Shown here one piece after another: positions 8,915 to 16,823 of a stretch of DNA of 64,000 nt. Below the pieces are notes generated by a model. It was not told where the DNA came from. It saw only the letters and a list, made by a program, of their open reading frames with translations, and searched no databases. Source of the DNA: Accumulibacter sp. (lineage in GTDB: Bacteria > Pseudomonadota > Gammaproteobacteria > Burkholderiales > Rhodocyclaceae); assembly GCF_023806635.1 (NCBI RefSeq), contig NZ_JAMTDQ010000023.1, positions 1-64,000 of the forward strand, in the 5' to 3' direction. The translations under genes were made by a program, and so were the position numbers. Every line of letters begins with the position of its first letter. The stretch's first letter is position 1.

Positions 8915-9970
8915 TCACAGTACTGCATTGAACACGTAGCCGACCAGGAGAATGCCCGCTGCGACGACGGCGGCGAAGGTGGCGATCAGCTGCGGCTTGA
9001 GCACCTTGCGCAGGATGATCACTTCCGGCGCCGACAGTGCGATCACGCTCATCATGAAGGCGAGCACCGTGCCGAGCGCCGCACCCTTTCCGATCAGTGC
9101 TTCCACCACCGGGATGATCCCGGCGGCGTTGGCGTACATCGGCACGCCGATGGCGACGGCCGCGGGCACGGACCACCACGGTGCATCCTTGCCCATGATC
9201 GAGGCCATGAAATCCTCGGGCACATAGCCGTGGATTCCGGCGCCCAGCGCGATGCCGACGAGGACGTAGGGCCAGACCTTGCCGACGATCTCGCGCACGT
9301 GGTGGAAGCCACTGTCGATGCGCTCACCCCAGGGCATGCCGGAACCTTCGAAGGTCACGACCGCCTGCGTGCTCTGCATCGCACGCACCCAATCTTCGAG
9401 ATGGCGCTCCATGTCCAGCTTGCCGATCACGAGTCCCGCCACGATGGCGACCAGGAGGCCCATGCCCAGATACAGCGCTGCAACTTTCCAGCCGAACATG
9501 CCGAGCAGCAGCGCCAGCGCCACCTCATTGACCATCGGTGCAGAAATGAGGAAGGAGAAGGTCACGCCAAGCGGAACGCCAGCCTGCAGAAAGCCGATGA
9601 ACAGTGGCACCGCCGAGCAGGAGCAGAACGGCGTGACGATCCCCAGGATCGCGGCCATCGCGTTGCCAGCGCCCAGCCGCCTGCCGGAGAGCAGTGCCCG
9701 TGTGCGCTCCGGCGAGACGAAAGTATGCACGATGCCCATGACGAAGACGACCCCCGTGAGGAGCAGCAGGACCTTGGGCGTATCGTAGAGGAAGAACTGC
9801 AATGCACCGCCCAGATGGCTGTTGCGCGCCACCGGCAGCAGGACGACCAGCGCCTCGGAGAGCGGATTCAGTGCCTGATACAGCGCAAACCACAAGGCGG
9901 CGGCGACGGCCAGGAATGCATGGGGCTGGCGGTAAGGCCAGCGTCTGAGTTGCACGGCGAGTTTGGACAT
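8915..9970 (-). CDS. COG0701 (DUF318) permease, ArsP-like
   Basis: This 351-residue polytopic membrane protein belongs to the DUF318/YraQ permease family, which includes the organoarsenical exporter ArsP. About eight to ten hydrophobic helices are visible. The family signature TPFCSCSAVPLFIGFLQAG lies at about 113-131, with the conserved Cys pair and the following ISAPMVNE, and a second repeat contains GVPMYANAAGIIP. The partner thioredoxin suggests a redox-dependent metalloid or thiol substrate. No ArsR-type regulator is nearby. Substrate specificity cannot be read from the sequence. Confidence 0.85.
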   Translation of the reverse strand: MSKLAVQLRRWPYRQPHAFLAVAAALWFALYQALNPLSEALVVLLPVARNSHLGGALQFFLYDTPKVLLLLTGVVFVMGIVHTFVSPERTRALLSGRRLGAGNAMAAILGIVTPFCSCSAVPLFIGFLQAGVPLGVTFSFLISAPMVNEVALALLLGMFGWKVAALYLGMGLLVAIVAGLVIGKLDMERHLEDWVRAMQSTQAVVTFEGSGMPWGERIDSGFHHVREIVGKVWPYVLVGIALGAGIHGYVPEDFMASIMGKDAPWWSVPAAVAIGVPMYANAAGIIPVVEALIGKGAALGTVLAFMMSVIALSAPEVIILRKVLKPQLIATFAAVVAAGILLVGYVFNAVL

Positions 9971-10244
9971 GGAAAGTGTGCTTCCGGTTGCCGGCTGACT
10001 GCGAACGCCCGCGACCAGCGCTGGTGATTCAGTCGAATCCGTTGCCGGAGCTTGGGCGCCTGATCCGGTGCCCGATCACCAGCGAACTGAGGTATGCCGC
10101 GTTTCGCGTGATGCTGACGCCGATCGGACCGAGCGAGGGTCTGGCGGCGCCGGTGCCGCCGCCGCGCCGGCATGGCCACCGTCACGACAGCGAACTCCGG
10201 GCGGGGTAGCTGTCTTTGGCGACGCCCCGGATGTGCTCCGCGGC

Positions 10245-10988
10245 TCAGCCACCCGAGATCACCGCTTCGGGAATCGTGTAGTGCTCGTAGTCATTGACCT
10301 CGACCGACCAGTCATCGCCCTGTTTCACAGCCTTGATCCTGTCGTCGGGATTGGTGGTGACCTTGTCGCCCATGAAGGTCAGGATGCGTTTCAGACCACC
10401 CGGCGGCGTGACATGCACTTCGGCATTGCCGGGCTTGCCGCGGATCACGCCAAACTCGCACTGCATGGGCCGGCCCTTGCCCAGGGAACACGGCAGCGGC
10501 CCCGTGGCATGGTAGGGCGTGCCCTTCACCCTGGCATCGCTGGCCGGCGCCTTGCCGAGTTCGGATGCTTTCGGTGCGCCGGTGATGCCAACGGTCAGCG
10601 TGTAGCTGGCGGTCTCGTTGCGTCGCGCCGCGCTGCGCATCAGATAGACGCGCACCTTGTATTCGCCGTCGGCCGGCAGGTTGCCTGTCCACTCGTTGCC
10701 GCCGGTCGAACCGATGAAGATGGCCTCGTCGTTGCTGCCCGGCGGTAGCACGTTGAAGTAGTTGGCGCCATGGCCGGTCTTCAGCGTCACGCTCATCGTC
10801 TGCCCAGCCTTGGCGCGCAGGGTGTAGTCGATGGTCTGGCCGCCCTTGATCCTGCCTTCGATGGTCGCGGACGAGCGCCCTTTGGCGAAGTGGACGGCCT
10901 GGGTCTGGATCTCGCCGGCCTGTACGACGGGTGCGACAATCAGCCACAGGAAGGTCAGCACGGCTGACAACGCAGATGAATGATTCAT
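10245..10988 (-). CDS. Secreted protein, probable g-type lysozyme inhibitor-like
   Basis: This 247-residue protein has a clear signal peptide (1-24, cleaved after VVQAG). The first domain (about 30-135) carries QTIDYTLRAKAGQTMSV, ANYFNVLPPGS and KVRVYLMRSAARRNE. I recall this pattern from periplasmic proteins annotated as inhibitors of g-type lysozyme (PliG-like), which share a bacterial pre-peptidase-like beta-sandwich. The second half (about 150-245) has PCSLGKGRPMQCEFGV with a Cys pair and looks like a separate small domain. It is a single gene. Assignment is from recalled motifs only. Confidence 0.6.
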   Translation of the reverse strand: MNHSSALSAVLTFLWLIVAPVVQAGEIQTQAVHFAKGRSSATIEGRIKGGQTIDYTLRAKAGQTMSVTLKTGHGANYFNVLPPGSNDEAIFIGSTGGNEWTGNLPADGEYKVRVYLMRSAARRNETASYTLTVGITGAPKASELGKAPASDARVKGTPYHATGPLPCSLGKGRPMQCEFGVIRGKPGNAEVHVTPPGGLKRILTFMGDKVTTNPDDRIKAVKQGDDWSVEVNDYEHYTIPEAVISGG

Positions 10989-11350
10989 GGGATTCCTCGC
11001 TCAGGCAGGGTGTTGGACGGAGCAGGTCGTAGGGTACCAGATATTCGGCAGACATCGCTGGCGCCACCTGGTCTGCACCTCGACTGATGCTGGCGATGGA
11101 GTGGAAACGAACATGCGCTTTGCGCCGCGCAGCAAAGCGGTGGATGCAGGCGACCGCGCCGTGCCGGGAAGCGGTGTGCGCAGCGGGGCAGGAGCGGTGC
11201 GAGTGCGGTTGCACGGTTCGACAGGGGCTGGGCCGGAAGCCTCCTGGCGGCAGTCGCGGGAGAGTTCGAGCGAAGTGACGAGGTGCCGCTACCTGCGGCT
11301 ATACTCCACCGCGAATCGTTCGCCCTCCGCCTCCAAAACGCCTGCCGAAC
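10989..11350. other. Intergenic stretch
   Basis: This stretch lies between the secreted protein gene and the broken methyltransferase gene. No reading frame with family features, RNA gene or repeat was found. It must hold the promoter of the minus-strand gene, but no clear hexamer pair stands out. Confidence 0.4.
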
Positions 11351-11883
11351 ATGCCAGCACAGCTCCTCTGCGTCCTTGCCCTCTGCCTCCTGGTCCTCGG
11401 GCTGGCGCACCCCGTCCATTCCGCCAGAAACTGCGGCGACGAGGAGTTCCGCCTCGAACACGGGCACGACGCAAGGATGTCTTCTGGGCGCCGACGCCCG
11501 ATGACATGGTGATGCTGATGCTGCGGACCGCCAGGGTGACGCCGGCGGAGCTCGTCCATGACCTCGGTGCCGGCGAGGGGCGGATTCCGATCGCCGCGGC
11601 ACCTGCGTTCGGAGCTCGTGCGGTCGGCATCGAGTACTCGCCGGAGATCGCCGCGCTGGCGCGGCGCAACGCCCGGCGCGCCGGCCTCGATGGGCGGATG
11701 ACGATCGTCACCGGCGCCCCCTTCGTCGCGGACTTCTCCGTGGCGACGCCGCATTTCGACTACGTCCGGCCGGACGGCACGCCGGCAAGCGTCACCGTCA
11801 CCGCTACCGCCGACGGCCGGCGCCTTGTCGGGCAGCAGGAGCACCCGCAGGCCACCGGCAGCGTGCGCGGCGAGCGCCACTGA
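11351..11883 (+). pseudogene. Frameshifted SAM-dependent methyltransferase
   Basis: The ATG at 11351 opens a signal-peptide-like start (MPAQLLCVLALCLLVLGLAH) that runs into a stop at 11510-11512. From about 11470 a different frame continues with DVFWAPTPDDMV, ELVHDLGAGEGRIPIAAA and GIEYSPEIAALARRNA, the class I methyltransferase start and motif I. Intact relatives join these two parts in one frame, so a frameshift lies near 11470-11480. After DFSVAT the expected FLLP-type core is missing and a short unrelated-looking tail ends at 11883, which suggests an internal deletion as well. Confidence 0.7.
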
Positions 11884-11893
11884 AGCTGCCGCC

Positions 11894-13249
11894 ATGGACG
11901 CCCGCAGCGACGATCCCCGTCACTTGCTGCACACGACGGGTGCGGTCGCCATCGTCGTCGGCATCGTCGTCGGTGCCGGCATCTTCAAGACACCGGCCAT
12001 GGTCGCCGGCATCACGCAGGACCACGGCTGGCTGATCGCCGTCTGGCTGGCCGGCGCGCTCGTCTCGCTCGCCGGCGCGCTGTGCTATGCCGAACTGTGC
12101 GCGGCCCATCCGCATGCCGGCGGCGAGTACCACTTCCTCTGCCGCGCCTGGGGCAAGCACCTCGCCTTCCTCTACGCATGGTCGAAAGCGATGGTGATCA
12201 ACACCGGCTCGATCGCCCTGCTTGCCTACGTCTTCGGTGACTACATGACGCGCGTCGTCGATCTCGGCGCACATTCTTCGGCGCTCTGGGCGGTCGCCAT
12301 CATCATCGTGCTGACCGTCACCAACATCCTCGGGCTGACCATCGCCGCCCGTCTGCAGACGGCGATGGTGCTGCTGCTCGTCGGCGGGCTCGCGGCCGTG
12401 GTCGTCGCCGGATTCGCCGTGCCAGCCGCTGGCCTGACGACACAACAGGCGCCGACCTGGTTCGCCAGCACTCCGCCGGTCGGCATGCTCGGGCTGGCGA
12501 TGGTCTTCGTGCTACTCACCTTCGGCGGCTGGAACGAGGCGGCCTACCTTTCTGCCGAGGTACACGGCGGTCCGCGCGCCGTCGCCCGCGTGCTGATGCT
12601 CAGCCTGAGCCTCATCACGGCCCTCTACCTGCTCGCCAATCTCGCGTTGCTGCACGCCCTCGGCCTTGCCGGACTGGCCACCAGCAAGGCCGCCGGCGCC
12701 GAGGTGCTCGGCCGGCATTTCGGCGCCTGGGGCGAGCGCCTGCTCGGCGTGCTCGTCGCGCTTGCGGCCCTCACCAGCATCCATTCAACGATGATCGTCG
12801 GCGCCCGCAGCAACTATGCGCTCGGTCGCGACTGGGCGCTGCTGCGTCACCTCGGCCGCTGGCAGGCCGGACGGGGCACGCCGGTGAACAGCCATGTCCT
12901 GCAGATGGCCATCAGCCTCGCGCTGGTCGTCTTCGGCGCCTTCCAGGCCGATGGCTTCGAGGCGATGGTGGAGTTCACGGCGCCGGTCTTCTGGACCTTC
13001 CTGTTCATGGTCGGGCTGGCCGTCTTCCGGCTGCGCCGGCGCCACCCCGGCGTTGCGCGCCCGTTCCGCGTGCCGCTCTACCCGCTGACGCCGCTGCTGT
13101 TCTGCGCCGCCTGCGCCTGGCTGGCATGGTCGAGCGTCAGCTACGCCGCGATCAGGGCGGCGGTGCACGTATCGCTCCTGGTTATGCTGGCCGGTCTCGT
13201 CGTCCTCGGCGGGCTGCTGCTGCACGAGCGCCTCGCCCGCCACGCCTGA
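11894..13249 (+). CDS. APC-superfamily amino acid permease
   Basis: This 451-residue inner-membrane transporter has about twelve helices. The first helix carries the APC substrate loop VVGIVVGAGIFKTPA (about 18-32), followed by ALCYAELCAAHPHAGGEYHFL. The tail RPFRVPLYPLTP is typical of the basic/neutral amino acid transporter (APA/LAT) branch. It probably exchanges or imports amino acids; the substrate is unknown. The ATG at 11894 follows the methyltransferase remnant by 10 nt. The ribosome site is weak. Confidence 0.88.
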   Translation: MDARSDDPRHLLHTTGAVAIVVGIVVGAGIFKTPAMVAGITQDHGWLIAVWLAGALVSLAGALCYAELCAAHPHAGGEYHFLCRAWGKHLAFLYAWSKAMVINTGSIALLAYVFGDYMTRVVDLGAHSSALWAVAIIIVLTVTNILGLTIAARLQTAMVLLLVGGLAAVVVAGFAVPAAGLTTQQAPTWFASTPPVGMLGLAMVFVLLTFGGWNEAAYLSAEVHGGPRAVARVLMLSLSLITALYLLANLALLHALGLAGLATSKAAGAEVLGRHFGAWGERLLGVLVALAALTSIHSTMIVGARSNYALGRDWALLRHLGRWQAGRGTPVNSHVLQMAISLALVVFGAFQADGFEAMVEFTAPVFWTFLFMVGLAVFRLRRRHPGVARPFRVPLYPLTPLLFCAACAWLAWSSVSYAAIRAAVHVSLLVMLAGLVVLGGLLLHERLARHA

Positions 13250-13410
13250 GCACTGCTGCTCGCGCGGATCCATGAGGTCTTTCCGCTCGTCTTTCCACAC
13301 GGCGCAGGCGAGATGCGAATCAGCGCCGTCATCACTGGAGGCACTGGGCGGGCCGAAGTCGGAGGACTTTGCAGGGGCTCCCGGGTCCCAGTTCCACCTT
13401 GACGCAGCCA

Positions 13411-13440
13411 TTGACGGTGCTTGATGGGGGCTCATATACT
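13411..13440 (+). promoter_or_regulatory. Sigma70-type promoter
   Basis: TTGACG (13411-13416) and TATACT (13435-13440) are separated by 18 nt, a near-consensus pair by eye. A transcript would start about 13447, at or just before an in-frame GTG at 13448. It would either serve that small gene nearly leaderless or read through to the DUF4239 gene. Confidence 0.5.
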
Positions 13441-13447
13441 TTGCTCG

Positions 13448-13723
13448 GTGCCGTCGAATTTCCAGTCCTTCGGCCTCGACCGCTGCCCCGGCGTGATCAC
13501 CAGGCCGGGGCGCAAGCTAGAAACTGCGGGCATCGTCGACAAGCCGTGTGTTCTTCCGACCGCCAAGGGCGGCAGCGCAGCCGGCTGGGCGTTCTACGAC
13601 AGCAAGTGGAAGAAGATCGCGCCGAAGGCATTCATCTTCGGCGTTACTAACCCGGTGCAGGGGCAGTGCGTCACTTTCGCCGGCATCCCGATCACCGAGG
13701 GCCGGTCGCCGCATCCGCTCTAG
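13448..13723 (+). CDS. Small hypothetical protein
   Basis: About 91 residues from GTG 13448, or 99 from ATG 13424, which lies inside the promoter. Composition is more protein-like than the neighbouring chance frames: GIVDKPCVLPTAKGG, AGWAFYDSKWKKIAPKAF and GQCVTFAGIPITEG. It has two Cys and no signal peptide or membrane helix. I do not recognise a family. It could be a real small gene or the tail of a larger decayed one. No ribosome site is seen. Confidence 0.35.
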   Translation: MPSNFQSFGLDRCPGVITRPGRKLETAGIVDKPCVLPTAKGGSAAGWAFYDSKWKKIAPKAFIFGVTNPVQGQCVTFAGIPITEGRSPHPL

Positions 13724-13808
13724 GGCCTGACGACCGGCGATCGCGTCGGTCGCCCCGGCGTGCAGGCGGATCGAGTTTCTGGAGCGCTGCAACCGAGAGG
13801 AGTCCCGC

Positions 13809-14570
13809 ATGCATCCGTCCGTCATCGGCATTGTCGTCCTGGCCTTTACCTTCGCTGGCGTCCAGCTCGGCATGCGGTTGCGCAGCAGACTGCCCGACCA
13901 GCATCTGTCCGGGGACGCCCGCGACACCATCAAGCTGGGCATCGGCCTCGTGGCGACGGTGACCGCGCTGGTGCTGGGACTGCTCACGGCGTCGGCCAAA
14001 AGCAACTTTGATGCCATGGATGCGAACGTCAAGCATGCGGCGGCCGGCTTGCTGTCGCTCGACCGCACCCTCGCGCGCTACGGCCCTGAGGCCACGGAGA
14101 TCCGCCGGCAACTGCAGGAGGCGGTGGCGCAGCGGGTCGACAGCGTCTGGCAGGCGGGGCGTTCGGGCAAGGGCACAGTCGACCCCTCGCACTCGATGGA
14201 GGCGATCGAGCACATCTCCAGCGAGATACACCGGCTCACGCCCGCGACCGACGAGCAGCGGGCGCTGAAGACGCGCGCCGTGGCCGCGGCGGAGTCCCTG
14301 CTCGACGCGCGCTGGGTCGTCGTCGCGGGGACTGCCGCGCCGGTTCCCGTTGTCTTCCTGACTGTGCTCGTGGTCTGGCTGACGGTGACGTTCACCACCT
14401 TCGGCATGCTCGCGCCGCGCAGCCGGACCATCTTGCTCGTGCTTTTCGTCTGCTCGCTGTCGGTCTCGGGGGCCATCTTCCTCGTGCTGGAGATGAGTTC
14501 GCCCTTCGACGGCCTGATCTCGGTGTCGTCGGCGCCGATGGATTACGCGCTCTCGCACATGAACAGGTAG
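13809..14570 (+). CDS. DUF4239 (bestrophin-like) membrane protein
   Basis: This 253-residue protein has an N-terminal helix (about 3-20), a second helix (about 45-65, LVATVTALVLGLLTASAKS) and a soluble alpha-helical middle. Two to three C-terminal helices (about 180-235) follow, and the tail is SSPFDGLISVSSAPM. This layout and the SPF-G tail match the DUF4239/bestrophin-like family, whose function is unknown. A good ribosome site (GAGAGGAG) sits 6-7 nt before the ATG. It is monocistronic as far as seen. Confidence 0.8.
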   Translation: MHPSVIGIVVLAFTFAGVQLGMRLRSRLPDQHLSGDARDTIKLGIGLVATVTALVLGLLTASAKSNFDAMDANVKHAAAGLLSLDRTLARYGPEATEIRRQLQEAVAQRVDSVWQAGRSGKGTVDPSHSMEAIEHISSEIHRLTPATDEQRALKTRAVAAAESLLDARWVVVAGTAAPVPVVFLTVLVVWLTVTFTTFGMLAPRSRTILLVLFVCSLSVSGAIFLVLEMSSPFDGLISVSSAPMDYALSHMNR

Positions 14571-14692
14571 GCCCGGCGCGCGTACGGGGCAGCGACCGCG
14601 GGTCGAGAACGCGCGCTCGCAGTGCCGCTTGCCCGGGGCGTGGGGATCAGCGTGTACGCGGTTCTTTTCCAATACTCGCCACGAACGTCGGG
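14571..14692. other. Intergenic stretch
   Basis: A short GC-rich spacer between the DUF4239 gene and the IS91 fragment. Nothing further is recognisable in it. Confidence 0.3.
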
Positions 14693-14835
14693 ATGTACCA
14701 AATCTCGGTGCGCCAGTGGGCGCTGACGCTACCGATCCAGCTGCGCCTGCTGCTCGCGCCACAGCCGAGGCTGGTGGCGCCGGTGTCAACGGTCGTTCAC
14801 CGACTCATCAGGTGCATGCCTGGTTGGCGAGGACG
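14693..14835 (+). pseudogene. N-proximal fragment of an IS91-type transposase
   Basis: The frame reads VRQWALTLPIQLRLLLA, PQPRLVAPV and STVVHRLIR. This matches the segment VRQWVLS-P-PLR-L-A followed by a VVHRVI-like helix, which lies ahead of the HUH catalytic core in IS91-family transposases. About 45 codons survive. The rest of the gene, including the HUH and Tyr motifs, is missing downstream. Together with the C-terminal remnant at 1962-2227 it shows that IS91-like elements once visited this region. The two pieces are on opposite strands and need not come from one copy. Confidence 0.65.
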
Positions 14836-14981
14836 CGTGCGCCCCCGCTCCGGGAGATGCAGGGCGCCACCCTGGGCAAGGACGATCGCCAGGCTGAATC
14901 GGTGCCTGTCGAGCAGCGTTGGTCGTGTGGTTGGCGGCGGCTCTCAGGCCGTGGCCGGGTTGACATCCCGGGTCGAATGTT

Positions 14982-15692
14982 TCACGAGTCTCGTGTTTCC
15001 TGGCCGTCCAGTCTCTCGACCCGGGGTTGCCGGCTGCCCGCCCAGGTCAGGCGAAAAGACGCGGCGCGGCGCGGGTTGCCGACCAGCGCCGGCCGGAAGC
15101 AGGCGAGGTTGGTACCGCCGGCGCGGCGTACGCTCGGGTAGATGATTCCCAGCGAGCCGGCGTCGAGCAGTCGCGCCGCGAGACTCTGCGAAGCGACATA
15201 GCTGCCGGGGTCGAGGCAGGCGGAAAAAGCCGGCGCGTCGCGCAAGTCGTGGAACTCGCTGCTGAAGTCGGCGAGCAGTTCCTGGTAGTTGACACTGTCG
15301 TCGAAGCGGCCGATTTCCTCGTACTCGACGGTCTTGTGGAAAATGATCTCGGCGAGGGCCGTTTCCCGTTCGAAAGCGCAATACCAGGCGCCGCGCTCGC
15401 CGTCGTTGAAGCGACTGCCTTCGGGGCGCGGGTAGGTGAAGGCGGCATTGACGATGCGGAAGTTCGGCACCCCGAAAACCAGTTCGTCGACGCCGATTCC
15501 CGGCAGCCCGCCACGCTCGCCGATCAGTCTCTCGTTGGTGGCGTTGTCGAGTTCGAACAGGTCGCGCAGGTGGTCGAGGTTGTCGGAGATCGCGCTCAGC
15601 ACCGAATCCTCGCGCTCGGCAAAGCGCGATGGAATCAGCCGGACCGCATCGATCCGGCGCAGGCGCGCCAGGGGCGGCTCGGGCGGGCTCAT
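14982..15692 (-). CDS. RES-domain toxin (NAD+ phosphorylase family)
   Basis: This 236-residue protein is the toxin of an Xre/MbcA/ParS-RES module. Characterised RES toxins (MbcT, ParT-type) degrade or modify NAD+ or ADP-ribosylate a target. The conserved core is seen as RFNDGERGAWYCAFERETALAE (Arg, Tyr and Glu of the active site) and later YVASQSLAARLL with GGTNLACFRP. Length is normal for the family. Its ATG overlaps the antitoxin stop as ATGA, so the pair is co-translated, antitoxin first. Confidence 0.88.
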   Translation of the reverse strand: MSPPEPPLARLRRIDAVRLIPSRFAEREDSVLSAISDNLDHLRDLFELDNATNERLIGERGGLPGIGVDELVFGVPNFRIVNAAFTYPRPEGSRFNDGERGAWYCAFERETALAEIIFHKTVEYEEIGRFDDSVNYQELLADFSSEFHDLRDAPAFSACLDPGSYVASQSLAARLLDAGSLGIIYPSVRRAGGTNLACFRPALVGNPRRAASFRLTWAGSRQPRVERLDGQETRDS

Positions 15693-16126
15693 ATACCGCC
15701 GCGCCGCGCCTCGAGCAGTTTGCGAACCATCTGCATCGCCAGCAGGCCGCCGCCCAGCATGAAAGCGAGCGGCGAGCGGCCGGCAAAGATCCGGTTGCCG
15801 TTCGGCAGGCTGACCCACTCGTCGGCCAGCCTGTCGCCGTAGAGAATGTGCAGGGCCTTGTAGATGCCGATCAGGTAGGAGATGCGCGTGATCCGATCGA
15901 CTTCGAGCAGCCGGCCGGGGTTCTTCTTCCATTCGTAGAAGGCGCTGCTCGACAGGCCGCCGAGCAGCTCGCGCGCGTCTTCGTCGCGCAGCCGCCAGGC
16001 AGCGGCGAGATTGAAGAAGCCCAGCAGCGCCGACTTCGACAGACGCTCGCGCTCGGCGCGCGCATTGAGATCGACGAGAGCCGCCGGCTCGAAGCGGCTG
16101 GCGGGGTAAGCATAGGCAAGGTTCAT
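15689..16126 (-). CDS. Xre/MbcA/ParS-type antitoxin (DUF2384)
   Basis: This 145-residue cytoplasmic antitoxin neutralises the RES toxin encoded directly downstream and usually represses its own promoter. The C-terminal toxin-binding DUF2384 part contains RISYLIGIYKALHILYGD and ADEWVSLPN (about 83-111), then FAGRSPLAFMLGGGL. The N-terminal half is the helical DNA-binding region. I chose the ATG at 16126 because the AAGGAGCC ribosome site lies 8 nt upstream; a TTG one codon earlier is possible but less likely. Confidence 0.9.
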   Translation of the reverse strand: MNLAYAYPASRFEPAALVDLNARAERERLSKSALLGFFNLAAAWRLRDEDARELLGGLSSSAFYEWKKNPGRLLEVDRITRISYLIGIYKALHILYGDRLADEWVSLPNGNRIFAGRSPLAFMLGGGLLAMQMVRKLLEARRGGI

Positions 16127-16147
16127 CAAACGGCTCCTTTTCCGGAC

Positions 16148-16175
16148 AGTTTACACTCCGTTATCGTGATTGCAA
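16148..16175 (-). promoter_or_regulatory. Probable promoter of the toxin-antitoxin operon
   Basis: On the minus strand TTGCAA (-35, 16170-16175) and TAAACT (-10, 16148-16153) are 16 nt apart and lie just upstream of the antitoxin ribosome site. No obvious inverted repeat for autoregulation is seen. Confidence 0.45.
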
Positions 16176-16823
16176 GGCGAATTGCCGCGCAAGGATGACT
16201 TCGCTGAAAACCCTGTCGCGCTCGCGCGGGTTGTTTCTCCTCGGCACGGTCGTGCAGGCCGCGGATGCCTTCCGCAAGCTCCCGGAGCTCTGCCGCATCG
16301 TCGATGGACAGCAGGCAGGCAGCGCCCGCTCGTCTCCCGGCATCGCACGGATGCCGGCGCGGAAGGCGTGCTTCTCCATGTTCATCCCGGTCACCGTGTC
16401 GGCGATGCCGGGCTGCGAGGTGCAAACGCGAGGGAGGGGGATCCGGCGGTCAACCCGGATCCGCCACTTGCTTGTCAATCTCGCGTTGCTGCGTCGCCTC
16501 GGTGTCTCGATCGGCCCGTTCATGTTCACGGCGATCACGCCGCCGCCCGCGAACCGACAGCACCCTCCGACAGATCGAGCAGGTCGACCGAGACGGACGA
16601 CGCGGTCGCGCTGCCGCAGGATAGCGCGGTTCGCTTTGCGCTGCCCGGACGCAATCGGGACGATGCGCCTGGCTCGGAGAGCAGCGGCGACTCCCTGCGG
16701 CATGGCTCAGGCAAACCGGACCAACGGCCTGATCGTGCTGCGCGGTCGCTGTGGCTCGAAAGTGCAAAGCCTCATATACTCTCGGCATTCCCACACCTGT
16801 CCTCTGGCCTTGATCACGCCTTG
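16176..16823. other. Gene-poor stretch with relict sequence
   Basis: Apart from the cobO-like tail listed separately, no frame here is convincing. A TATACT hexamer at 16775-16780 lies 44 nt before the AAA ATPase start and could be its -10, but I see no good -35. Confidence 0.4.
16343..16414 (-). pseudogene. Relict C-terminal end of a cobO-like gene
   Basis: The minus strand encodes IADTVTGMNMEKHAFRAGIR followed by AMPGDE. This is nearly the same as the last residues of the intact cobO at 18714-19301 (DTVTEMNMEKHAFRAGIR, AMPGVEY). DNA identity is high but not perfect, with several third-position changes, so it is not a very recent copy. Upstream the frame reads unrelated sequence. It is a fragment of a second adenosyltransferase gene or an old partial duplication. 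Confidence 0.6.
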
